Positions 1-10,200 of a DNA stretch of 64,000 nt are shown one piece after another. The notes beneath the pieces were generated by a model. The model made no database searches. It was not told where the DNA came from and saw only the letters and a list, made by a program, of their open reading frames with translations. Each line of letters starts with the position of its first letter. Within the stretch, counting starts at the first letter, position 1. The position numbers were made by a program, and so were the translations under genes. The DNA is from Struthio camelus (taxonomy: Eukaryota > Chordata > Aves > Struthioniformes > Struthionidae), in contig NC_090981.1 in the NCBI RefSeq assembly GCF_040807025.1, positions 67,093,645 to 67,157,644 of the forward strand. The letters are read 5' to 3'.

Positions 1-210
1 AATATGAGGACAGACTGACTGTTCACCCAGGAAACAGAGAGTAGGGTTTTTTTGTAACAAATATATGCAGACCATATTTCTCCTAACTTTATAACCTGGC
101 AGTTTTTAGCAGAAATGCCCCACAGTGGGGCTCAACTTTCGACTTAAAGTGACCTTACTGGAGTTGCTTATTCACTAATCTCTTCACTAATCTCTCATCA
201 CATCCTCATA

Positions 211-1304
211 GGTAAGCTCAGGAAGCGTGGGCTAGATGAGTGGACGGTGAGGTGGATTGAGAGCTGGCTAGATGGCAGAGCACCGAGGGTTGTGGTGAAT
301 GGCGCAGAGTCAAGCTGGAGGCCTGTAGCTAGTGGTGTCCCCCAGGGGTCAGTCCTGGGTCCAGTCTTGTTCAACATATTCATCAATGACCTGGAGGAAG
401 GGACAGAGTGCACCCTCAGCAAGTTTGCTGATGATACTAAACTGGGGGGAGTGGCTGACACACCAGAAGACTGTGCTGCCCTTCAGAGGGACCTGGACAG
501 GCTGGAGAGGTGGGCGGAGAGGAACCTCATGAAGTTCAACAAAGGCAAGTACAAGGTCCTGCACCTAGGCAGGAATAATCCCATGCAGCAGGACAGGCTG
601 GGGGCTGACCTGCTGGAAAGCAGCTCTGCAGAGAAGGACCTGGGAGTGCTGGTGGACAACAAGTTAAGCATGAGCCAGCAGTGTGCCGTTGTGGCCAAGA
701 AGGCCAATGGTATGGCTGGGGTGCATTAGGCAGAGTGTTGCCAGCAGGTGGAGGGAGGTGATCCTGCCCCTCTCCTCAGCCCTGGGGAGGCCTCCCCTGG
801 AGTACTGTGTCCAGTTCTGGGCTCCCCAGTACAAGAGAGACGTGGCACTCCTGGAGAGAGTCCAGCGGAGGGCTACCAAGATGATTAGAGGGCTGGAGCC
901 TCTCTCCTATGAAGAAAGACTGCAAGAGCTGGGCCTGTTCAGCCTGGAGAAGAGAAGATTGAGAGGCGATCTCATCAACGTGTACAAGTATCTGAAGGGG
1001 GAGTGTCAAGAGGATGAGGCCAGTCTCTTCTCTGTGATGCCAAGTGACAGGACAAGAGGCAACGGGCAGAAACTGAACCACAGGAAGTTCCATCTGAACC
1101 TGAGGAAAAACTTCTTCACTGTGAGGGTGACAGAGCACTGGAAGAGGTTGCCTGGAGAGGTGGTGGAGTCTCCTTCGCTGGAGAAATTCAAAACCCGTCT
1201 GGACGTGATCCTGGGAAATATGCTCTAGAGGACCCTGCTTGAGCCGGGGGTTTGGACTAGATGATCTCCAGAGGTCCCTTCCAACCTAAACCATTCTGTG
1301 ATTT
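211..1304 (+). mobile_element. 5'-truncated CR1 LINE, RT C-terminal half to 3' end
   Basis: This is a chicken-repeat-1 (CR1) non-LTR retrotransposon, 5' truncated as most bird CR1 copies are. From about 247 one frame reads reverse-transcriptase sequence including [10 protein letters not shown] and the catalytic-loop motif FADDTKL. That frame stops at 727-729. The downstream CR1 C-terminal region (PQYKRD, RRATKM, YKYLKG, HWKRLP) resumes in another frame and ends at a stop at 1226-1228. The element is therefore broken by a frameshift near 715-730. The 3' end carries the typical CR1 tail text (GGACTAGATGATCTCC, then ATTCTGTGAT) and finishes near 1304. It is dead as an autonomous element because the endonuclease and the front of the RT are absent. 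The 5' boundary is estimated from where CR1-like protein begins. Confidence 0.93.
247..1228 (+). pseudogene. CR1 ORF2 remnant (reverse transcriptase), frameshifted
   Basis: This is the coding remnant inside the CR1 copy. Part 1 (247-729) holds the RT palm with the FADD box and the start of the thumb/connection region. Part 2 (about 710-1228) holds the C-terminal region ending in ILGNML. The two parts lie in different + frames, so a single-base indel near 715-730 separates them. The endonuclease domain and RT fingers were lost by 5' truncation. No intact retrotransposon protein can be made from this locus. Confidence 0.9.
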
Positions 1305-3740
1305 TGCTTAGGTCCCAGTTCCTCTACTGGATGCTAATTCAATGTTCCTGCCCCTTTGGGTTCCTATTCCTCCAGAGACTTCAGGAAATCCTACTGCTGC
1401 TAGACCTCTGGCAACCAGGCTCAGAGTAGAGGTAAGATCTGCGGCTTCTCCAGCTCAAAATGTCATGCCATCTCTGTCCTCAGGTGCCTTCCAGCAGTGG
1501 TTTCTTTCAACCTCAGTCCACCTGACCCAAGACAGAGGAAAATAACCTCAAGCCGGAAACCCTTGCTAGTTGAATACATCTGGATTTTTAAGAGTCAAAT
1601 GCCCTCAGAAAACAACAGGAAAGACTTGTTTGTGAAAGCTGTTGAGAACCTGAGACTTCCATACGCACTGATACTGATGAAATCTTGATGAAGTTAGAGT
1701 CTCCAAAATTTAATTTACAGAAAAGCTTCAGCATGAATGCCGAAGCTCTTCTTATAGCAGAGATTTTGCAGTTGCCTCATAATTCTCTGTCCAGGTATCT
1801 CAGAGTTAAGATATCTTAAGCTATTCCAAATCCATTTGTCTGCACATTCTGCAAAGTGATATGAATTAATGACCAACTGCTGTAAAGGATCTATATTTTT
1901 TTTCTTCATTTGAGACGTAGAAGTTGGGTTATGTCATGGTTTCGCTTTGATTACTTTTTCAAAATCAACCTTCTCCTGCAGGACAAATGAGATTTTATGA
2001 TTCAGCTAGCAATATATGACCAATAAGAATGTATGATGAATAATCTTAAAAGCAAAGAAAGAGTCCAAACACGAGACAGATGAAATACTGTGCGTGTCAG
2101 TAGCTACAATACTGCTTTATGACTATGTCATGCTAACCTGTTAATCTCTTCAATTCTCTTCTTCCCTTCTAGCTGTTGAACCAATTTGCCAACTTTAGCT
2201 AAATTTGACAGAGAACTAAAGATCTCAAATCTATTCCTACGAGTTCTGTGAAAACTGAGAGCTGGGTGAAGAAGAAAGACCTAAATTAAAATCTTTATTG
2301 CGGGAAAGGCAGATTAAAAAAAATTTTTTTTCATTCATTCTTTGGGGGAAACAGGGCTCCCTGTCAGCTCAACAGATAGCCTGAAAGGTTGCTCGGTAGT
2401 GCAAGTGCAATTAGTGCCCTAGCAGAAACCTGAGCAGGCTGTGTCAGACACACATGTTAATTTTAGCAGAGTCCCACAGACTGCTTTACCTTCAGCAATA
2501 TTCAGCAGGCAAAAGGTTGTTCCAGAAAGAAAAGCCATGACTCTTCAGTGTGAGGCCTTTCCACTTTTTAATTCCTTTCCCCACTCTTGTCCTTTTGTTC
2601 GTTATTGGCAAGTCTCACCATTACTTTTCTCCGTCACTGCCATTCTGAGACAAAAGCCCACTGTTGTCATTTGAGATGGTTTCACCTTGAGACACCAGTT
2701 TAACTGCCTGGGATCCAAGGCCAAAAGGGTGGGCTCCACCAGCTTAAGGCAGCATCAAAAGTCCTCAAGTGTATATGCAGCAGGCTGAAGGGACTCACCT
2801 TTTAACCCGTTCCTTTCAAGTCCTGACGCTGGCCCTGATCAGTCCCTGTAAGGTCTATTCTCATTCTGCTGTTCACATGCACGCACGCATCTTACGCATT
2901 AAGCGCTGTATTACATATATAAAGTGCTACATGCTCATTTCTAATCCTTAAACCCGGATGCTGTTTCACCAAGCACTTACATACAGGGTCAGACTCTCCT
3001 CTGAGGTGTCTGAGTGACACCTCTTTCCAGTTTAACTGAAGTCAGTGAGGTTTTAAGAATTCTAAGTTCATTGCGAGCTTTTAGATTTTAGTGGGTTTTT
3101 TTGTTTTTTTATGCCAGCTTTGTTCAAATAAAGGAATGGCAATCCTAACTTGACATACAGTGAGTGGTCAGAAGAGGGCAGTCCTTCTCCTCTGGACTTG
3201 CGGTATTTATACTTGAAAAGCTAACAGTCTCAAAGCCGCAAGTTGATGCTGCAGACTTGTGCTGATTTGGTTACACTGGTGAGGGATATGAATAGACGCA
3301 ACCCTTGACTGACACTGTGACGCTGGAGTAAGGCCCAGGGTCAACACAACCCTATCGACAAAACTGCACTTTTGTCTTACTAGTATTTTCATTGTATGGT
3401 GCTGCAAAGCGTGGCTGTACGTTTGCAGAAGCATTTCTGCAAAACTGGGTGTGCTTTGCCAAAATTATGCCAATATTACTTTATTGGGAGGGCTTTCTCA
3501 GTGAAGACTGTTTCAAGATTGCATACACTTGATTGGATGTTCTTTCCGCAAGTTTATTGTCCAATGGAGATGCAGATTTCCAAGTTATTAATAACAATTA
3601 AGGTGTTATTATTGACAGATTATTAATTATTTGTCTGTTTTAACTGCACCCCCTTTATAAGGCTGGGAATCGGCTGAAGCCACTAGTCTGAGTTTCGGAG
3701 GAGCTGGGCTCCCGCTGTGGCCAAAGGGAGCTGCAGATAT
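1305..3740. other. Intergenic, no gene seen
   Basis: This is AT-rich non-coding DNA. The only open frames are short, lack recognisable motifs and lack convincing splice context. In mammals the gene before ME2 is MRO (maestro), but I see no segment I can assign to it here. Confidence 0.6.
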
Positions 3741-3747
3741 GCAGTAT

Positions 3748-3787
3748 CTGTATTAGATTTGCCTTCAAAAAGGCAAATCTAATACAG
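3748..3787. repeat. Perfect 18-bp inverted repeat (hairpin)
   Basis: The left arm CTGTATTAGATTTGCCTT (3748-3765) is the exact reverse complement of 3770-3787, with a 4-base loop CAAA. This is a very stable foldback for random AT-rich DNA. It abuts a cluster of GATATC palindromes to its right. It may be the core of a small fold-back transposable element or a recent template-switch event. The stem is shorter than a usual microRNA precursor. Confidence 0.85.
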
Positions 3788-3840
3788 GGGGATATCCCCC
3801 AGGATATCTGTCCAGGGGGATATCCCCTCCCTGGATATCC
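3787..3840. repeat. Cluster of GATATC-centred palindromes
   Basis: GATATC occurs four times in about 50 bases, at 3791, 3803, 3819 and 3834. Two sit in longer perfect palindromes: GGGGGATATCCCCC at 3787-3800 and GGGGATATCCCC at 3816-3827. The spacing and repeated CCAGG/CCTGG context suggest duplicated short units. Function is unknown. Confidence 0.8.
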
Positions 3841-5690
3841 ACACAAAAGGAAGAGAGAATGATGAAACATTCAAGCCTCATGAAGAAAGCTAATTGGTTA
3901 CTTCTATGGTTAAAGGGAGCACATTAAAGATGCAAGATATCTCTCCTGAGACCAGACTGCCAGCATCAGTTCAGTCCCTGTGTCCTCCTGTCCTTCTGTC
4001 AAGATAGCGAAGGAGTTTAGCCCCTTGAGAAGAAATATATGAAACGCAATGTCAAGGAAGATGATTCGGAAGGGCAGAAATAGGGTGCTATCTCAGGAGG
4101 AAAACTCCCAGCTATGAGAACAACATGGGAAAAAAATCCCTGTGCGTCTTTATCAGAGATGAGAGCTGTGACTACAGTACGTGTAAATCTACCTGCACTA
4201 ATTTTAATCCAACTAATAAAACTAACAGTGGAAAAGATGAAGGTATTTCCCTGAGTTCCCAGCAGAAAAGTTGATTTATTAGTGGCTGAAGGCACCAAGA
4301 AGGCTACGGGCTCCTCCCGTGAACACCACTCAGTGTGGTGGGTTCCTGTTGTCTCTGGATCATGCTGTAAGGCAACTTTTCCTTTACAGTGGTACACTTG
4401 CTTCTGGCTCTCCGTAGCGAACAGATTAGGTCTACTACAGATAAGTTTGTGCATACTGCAATTATATCTTCTACTTGCAGTGTGGCTGTAGTTCACCTGC
4501 AGTGTGGCTGTATTTTAGAACTATGACAATGAAGGAAAAATAAGAAGGGAAACGGTCATTGGTCAGGATAATTAAAGCAGGTGGCAGACTGACAGAGTGC
4601 TGAAGGCGAACGGAAGAAACTAGAAATTGAAGGAGGTAGAGGGAGAGCCAGGAAAGCGAGAGGCAATGCCAGCTGGCAGCAGCATCTCAGGTTTTGTCAC
4701 CATGGCCCAGCCCATTGGGGAGCTCAGCAGAGCACAAGCAACTGATGATCTGATGTCTAACTAGTCAGTCACCAGTCTAGTGAGGGTTTCAGATCACAGA
4801 CAGACGAAGTTAAAAAAAAAAAAAAAAAAGTTAAAATGCAGCAAACGCCAGACCAGACTGAAAGAGGTCTGTTGATTTATAGTTACGGTTATGACTCATT
4901 GACAAAGGAATTGATCAAAATTAGGGAAGATGGAGGGACCTGTATCAATGCACACCAACACTCCCAAACAGGGTAGACTTACAGAAATGGATGGATATAT
5001 ATTTAAGCAACGTCATTCCTAATCTATGTAGAAAGCTGTCTGAGGGCAAGCTAAAATGTTTTTTGGATGGTTGGCAGAAGAAAGGTAAAAGACCTTTCTT
5101 CTCCCTTTCATAGGGGAAAAAAAGGTTTGTATAAAAGCATTAATTCTGAAATAGGAGACAAACCAAAAGCTTGCTTTCTCTGTCAAGCAGACAGCATGAG
5201 TAAACCCTCCTGAGGCAAGCAACTAAGACAATAGCCTGAAGCCTCAGTCTAAAAACCACCTCCTTCCTTACGCCACAGTTTGAGCCAGGTAACAGAGTAA
5301 GCCATCAAGCCTTGTTACTTTAACAAACAAATTTAACAGCGCCACAACATATTTCCTCGAGCTTCTCCAGTAAAGTTCTGGACCAGAACTTTACTTTGTT
5401 TTCCCAAACAGTTCCTGGAGACAGTTTGGGAAACAGCACAGGAGACGTTCTTCCCAAAACGTAGTCTGCCTGTGAGCATTGTTTTGGATCGCAAAACGCT
5501 TTGGCTGTGGGCTGCTCCCATGCACGCTGGTCTCAGAGCCAGAGAATAGTCCTGTCACATTTAATCGCAAAAAATGATGAGAAATTTTAAGCAGAATACT
5601 TTTAAGAAATTGAACAAAGTTCTTAGACAAAAGTAGAATCAAAATTAGGGAAACACGTAAAGGTAATTACCAGTATTGTTGCTGTAAAGG
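3841..5690. other. Intergenic, no gene seen
   Basis: This stretch is non-coding, with a poly(A) run near 4812-4829 and short chance open frames on both strands. Nothing recognisable as a protein domain, RNA gene or promoter was found. Confidence 0.55.
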
Positions 5691-5698
5691 CGCAAGAG

Positions 5699-5779
5699 AG
5701 GCAAGGTTTGTGGAGAGAGGTAATATCTTTTAGTGTAATTGGTCTAATAAAAGAAATTACCTCTTCACAAACCTTGCCT
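5699..5779. repeat. Fold-back inverted repeat, arms about 32-34 bp
   Basis: The left arm (5699-5732) and right arm (5748-5779) are near-perfect reverse complements. Both contain AGGCAAGGTTTGTG on one strand and a GGTAAT...CTTTTA segment. They differ by a 2-base indel and one mismatch. The loop is about 15 bases (5733-5747). This looks like a small non-autonomous fold-back or MITE-like element, or an inverted duplication. No target-site duplication was established. Confidence 0.75.
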
Positions 5780-6170
5780 TGACATAGCTATTGTCTTTAC
5801 TGCATAGTTTCTGCTGTAGTAACATCATGTAAATAAGACGAGTAATTAGGGTCATCTCTATATATGAGGATTAGTCCAACAATATGATTAACCCTCAACC
5901 CATTTTACCAGGGAGAAGGAGTGGAAAATGAAGATGCCTGTTTTCATCAAACCATAGAAACTTTCTTCCTGGGAGATGGCTTGTCTGCCTAGATCTGCCC
6001 TGTAAACATTTTTCTTAGACTGCAGGTAAATGAAAGCTAATGTGATTATGCTTAAATAATTATTCATTTCGATATTTTATTGTAACTCGTTCCTGATGAT
6101 AAAAAGGCATAGTTAAATAACCTTTCTTGGCCTTGCCCACAGAATTCAGGTTAAGTGTGGCCATAATCTA
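5780..6170. other. Intergenic, no gene seen
   Basis: AT-rich non-coding sequence between the fold-back repeat and a CR1 scrap. No feature could be supported. Confidence 0.5.
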
Positions 6171-6222
6171 TTTGGACTAGATGATCTCCAGAGGTCCCTT
6201 CCAACCTAAACGATTCTGTAAT
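6171..6222 (+). mobile_element. CR1 3'-end fragment
   Basis: About 50 bases nearly match the 3' terminus of the CR1 copy at 1250-1300: TTTGGACTAGATGATCTCC, then the CCTTCCAACCTAAA block and ATTCTGTAAT. It is an extreme 5'-truncated insertion with no coding content. Confidence 0.9.
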
Positions 6223-8285
6223 CCAGATTCTGCTTTCTGTTAGACCAACGTGCACCTTAGTACAAGTTTCCCGATTCTGTTCAGCAGCTGTCTACATATG
6301 ACTACATCAGCAGTATATTTTTGGGGTGATAGTGTAGGTGTTGAGGCAACATTATGGAGGGAAGGAAAAGAGCCCTGTACCTAGGTGAGTAGAACAGCAA
6401 AGTGATTTTTTTTACTCACGTTCAGTATCAGCGAAATAAAAACAAGAACACTGAGTCCTGGTCTGGTATTACTGCTTTAAATAGGATACTGGAAAAACTG
6501 GAAATGTTACAGAAAGGAGAGACAAAACTATCTGAAGGATGGGAAAAAAGATTTATGTAAGTCTTCTGTTTAATTTATGAGACAGACTTAGTTACAATCA
6601 GTAAGTAACATCATAAGACAAACAAAAAAGGAAGTATCAGGCTCTGCAATTTAGCAAAGAGATACATAACAAAGGGCAATGAGCAGAACACCAGGAAAAC
6701 CGAAATGAGAAACACGGCACAGTTTTAAGAGCGTGAAAGTGATTAATCACTAGAAGGAAGAAAACCATCTTGATGTATACCTTCAGATTCAGATCAGATG
6801 CCTTTTGGGATATGCCTTTTAGTTCAGCACAAACGGCTGGCTTCCTCTGAAGGGGAACCTGAGTAAAACACCATGGTCCGCACGCATAGGAAATCTGCTA
6901 TGATAGTCCAATAGTCTTCTCTTGCATTAAACATTTCTGAATGAATTTTTGTCCTGGAGTGAGCGAGCTGTGAAGCTGTTTGAGGCTGGTCCGAAGCAGC
7001 GAAAGAGATAGCGGAGCCGTGACAGTGGGATTTAAGGAACGGTTTAAGGAATGGCTCCCAGTGGTTCTCTTGGCAACAGCAAAGCAGCAACATCATGTGA
7101 GCCAAAAGAAACTCTTCTGTGTTGAGCACCAAATATGGGGACAAAAGTTCTCAGGAGGAGAAAGAAATGACTGCTTTTCTTGTTTTACAGCACAGGCAGT
7201 TAGTTGCATGAATCTGACATGACTCTAACAGTCACTCAAAGGCTTGATGCAGTGAGCCTTCACGCTTCCTGGACTTACCGAACAGCTACGGAGGGACACC
7301 ACCAATGCCAGACCAGGGGATGTGCAGTTAATAAATGAAAGTACTGCCTCCCATTAAAAATTGTTGCGGGGAGCTTCAGACCCTGCAGCCCTGACAAACA
7401 TCACTTGCTGGGGTGGAGATTTTTCTTTTCTGGGATTAACTACAACACAGCTTTTACGATAGTCATTCTTTCAAAAGAATGTGAAATTTCTAGACATATT
7501 GGGTAAGAACTTCAACCAGTCTGAAATGACATGGGTTTATAGCAGTGCTGATTTATGCTGTTTGGGTATTAAGTGCAGTGTTCTTAAATTCTTTTCATCT
7601 GGGCTATTTTTAGTCAGACACAAAGTCATGACCTTTCATGCCATTTTTGCAATTTTCTTTGTTTTATAGGTGCAGTATCACATTATTCAGAAATGTTCCA
7701 AAGCCATCACAGTCATGCTGGGAGGAGGGGAAGGGAAGCAGCTGAATATGTAATTCATGACAGGCCTCAAAATCATGATTAGAAGAGGAGGTTTTGATTG
7801 AGCAGGTTCATATATTTATTGTTACTGCTACTATAGCAACGCTGCTTCTTTTAATGGCATAGTGCTCATTCACACAGCTAACGAGTCGACTCATCTGAAG
7901 TACCAGAAAAGAATGAGCTGCCTCATAATTTTTAACATTAGAAAATATACCAGAATACGGAGGAGAGAGGTAATACCCCCGAGGGCAAGGAGACGGACGA
8001 AGTCTCCGGTGAGCTGAGTACATATGATCTCGCCTTCCATCTCCACTCATCAGCAAAGTTTAGCTGGGGAATAATCTATTCCTCCTCTATTAAGAAGGGT
8101 AGGAAAGCGTTAGGATACCAAGAAAAATCTTGTGTTATTATGAAGTGACGCTTTGTCACCTTGTGGTTCCTCTCTGCGTCTAATTTTAGCGCTGACCTGC
8201 AGTAGGTGCCTTTTAGTATTGCCAAGTCTTATATAAGTTTCAATCAAACATGCTACATATTATGGGGGATAACCCAGCTCTTCAG
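6223..8285. other. Intergenic, no gene seen
   Basis: Non-coding DNA upstream of CpG island 1. Open frames on both strands are short and unrecognisable. Confidence 0.5.
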
Positions 8286-8289
8286 GCCT

Positions 8290-10200
8290 TGCACGGTTAA
8301 CACACTAGCGCGGTTATTTCCTCACGGGTTAAGAGTTTCTCCGCGCTTTTTGAGGCGCCCAATTGGTGTCGGGAGCCGGTGCCCCTGCCGGGACGGATCG
8401 AGATCCGTAAATTCATGGGGCCGTTTACGAGTCTGCTTTCCTGGAGGAAAGCCTCTAAGCACCGAGGTCTTCTGCCAAAACGCATTCCTGGAGGCTGAGA
8501 CCCGAGGCCTTCCGGCGACAAGGCCACCACAGTTTGGTCAGGCCCGGAGCTGCGAGGCACCGCACGACGAGGCCACGCCGGGCTAACGGCCGGCCGTTGG
8601 ACGGCGGCGCCCATTTTCCTTGAGGTAACTCTTAGGCGGGGAGAGACCCCCGCGACCCCCAACTGCGCTGTCCCCCTCTCTGCTGCCTCCCCCCCGCTTC
8701 GCCTTCCCCCTGCTTTGCCTTCCAACCCCCTTGGGGCCGCGCCGGGCCGCCCCTGCGGGGCCGCGGCCCCCGGCACCCCGCCGCCCGCCGCCGCCGCCGC
8801 CCACGCCCCTCACAGCCCCTCGCCGCCCGCGCTCCTTCGCCTCACGGTTCGCCCCGCCCCCTCTCCCCCCCCCAGCGCCTAGCTTTCCCGCCTCGCCCCG
8901 CCCCTCCACGCTGATTCGCCGCCTCCCTTGGCCTAATTAACATATTACCGGCGGCGCCCGCCCCGCTTTCCTCTCTGCCCGGGCTGGGAGCCGCGAGGAA
9001 GAAGGTTCATTGGCCGAGCGCCGCCGTCGGCCGGCCGGCCGGCTTCGTTCTCATTGGCTGCGCGCCGTTGTCAGTCACGGGGAACGGCCCGCCCTCCGGG
9101 GTGTCCCTCCCTGGAGCAGCCTTGTTTGCCTCATTCAGTGGTAGGTGCCGAGGCGGACGGAGCTCCGGCGGATGGGAGCTGCTGTGGCACAATAGAAACA
9201 GGTCCTCGGCCAGCATCACACAGAGGGCAGCAGCTGCAGAAGGAGGTAGAGCCCATTCTGGGAACAATCTAGCAATTGCCCCGGCGTGTGAGAGGCCTCT
9301 GTCCCTTTAAAAAAAAAAAACAAAACGTATTTTGGGGATGTTTTCTTCAGAATCGAGATTCTCCTGCCTTTCCCCGCCTCGAGTGCCTTCCTCCCTCCAC
9401 CCCCGTCCCGGTGCGCGGCGGAGGCGGGCGGCGGGCCGGGCTGTGAGGGCCGCGGAGGCCGGCGGGGCGGCCCGCCGGGGCAGCGCGGAGGGTGACGGAG
9501 GCCCCGCGTCGGCGGTTGCTGCCTTCGCCGAGGAAGGAGGAAGAAGGGAGGGGGAGGGAGGGAGGGTTGAGCCGGCGGCAGGTGGGCGAGGCCGGCGGCG
9601 GGCAAGCGGCCCCGACGGCGCGGCGAGTCGCCTCGCTCCCTCAAGATGGGCGACGCCGGGCGAGGCGGCCGTTTTCGGACGTTTCCCCCGCCCACACCAC
9701 CACCACCACCCCGTTTCTGGCAGTTTCTGAGGGCGAGGCTGGACACAAGCCGCCGAAACCCAGGGCACAGCGGCTCCCGCGGCTCCTCAGCCGCCGCTTG
9801 ACAGCTCCTGCGCCGCCTTCCAGCCCGCGCTCAGCTTTGGTGGCGTAGCCGCGCAAACGAGGGGGAGCAGAAGTTGGGAGCTGGCAGAGCTGCTGGCGAG
9901 GCGTTGGGGCAGGAAACGGCGTGAGGGGCCGCTTGGTATTTTTAGAACTAGTTTCTGTGATCCCTTTTTTTTTTTTCTTTTTTGCATACGTACGTATACG
10001 CGTCCACTTGGCTCTCTGGAGGAAGAAGGCGACGGTGGCGGTTTGAAATGCCGCCGGCGCCGCGGTGCGTGGCACCTGCCCGTCTTCGCGAGCGGCTCCG
10101 CGCGCCTTGCGTAGCGGCCTGAGCCTGGGACGAGCTGAGGAAACCCTGAAGCGTACAGCGCGCTGCCAGGCGGGTGGCAAAGAGGACCATCTTGCAGCCG
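8290..10200. promoter_or_regulatory. CpG island 1 (ME2 5' region)
   Basis: GC content and CpG density rise sharply at about 8290 and fall back by about 10200, in contrast with the AT-rich flanks. The island contains several CCAAT boxes in inverted form (ATTGG at 8361, 9009 and 9053), GC boxes (CCCGCCC and CCCCGCC types) and CAAGATGGGCGAC at 9643, resembling a YY1 initiator element. It is the only CpG island upstream of the first ME2 coding exon, so it is inferred to hold the ME2 promoter. The long open frames here on both strands are ordinary GC-rich low-stop sequence. Confidence 0.8.
8900..9140 (+). promoter_or_regulatory. Candidate ME2 core promoter and non-coding exon 1
   Basis: This stretch packs GC boxes and two inverted CCAAT boxes (ATTGG at 9009 and 9053) without a TATA box, as expected for a housekeeping mitochondrial-enzyme gene. 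A plausible 5' splice donor, GTGGTAGGT, has its GT at 9141. A transcript starting at about 9080-9110 and splicing to about 16164 would give a short non-coding first exon, as in human ME2. Other donors (GT at 8624, 10256 and 10395) remain possible, so the exon 1 boundary is inference only. Confidence 0.35.

Noticed and set aside
3748-3787. MicroRNA precursor interpretation of the hairpin
   Set aside because: The stem is only 18 bp with a 4-base loop, too short for a usual pre-miRNA, and no extended flanking stem is visible.
9216-9768. Overlapping 130-180 codon open frames in CpG island 1, both strands
   Set aside because: High GC content lowers stop frequency. The frames are Pro/Arg/Gly-rich and mutually overlapping, with no homology.
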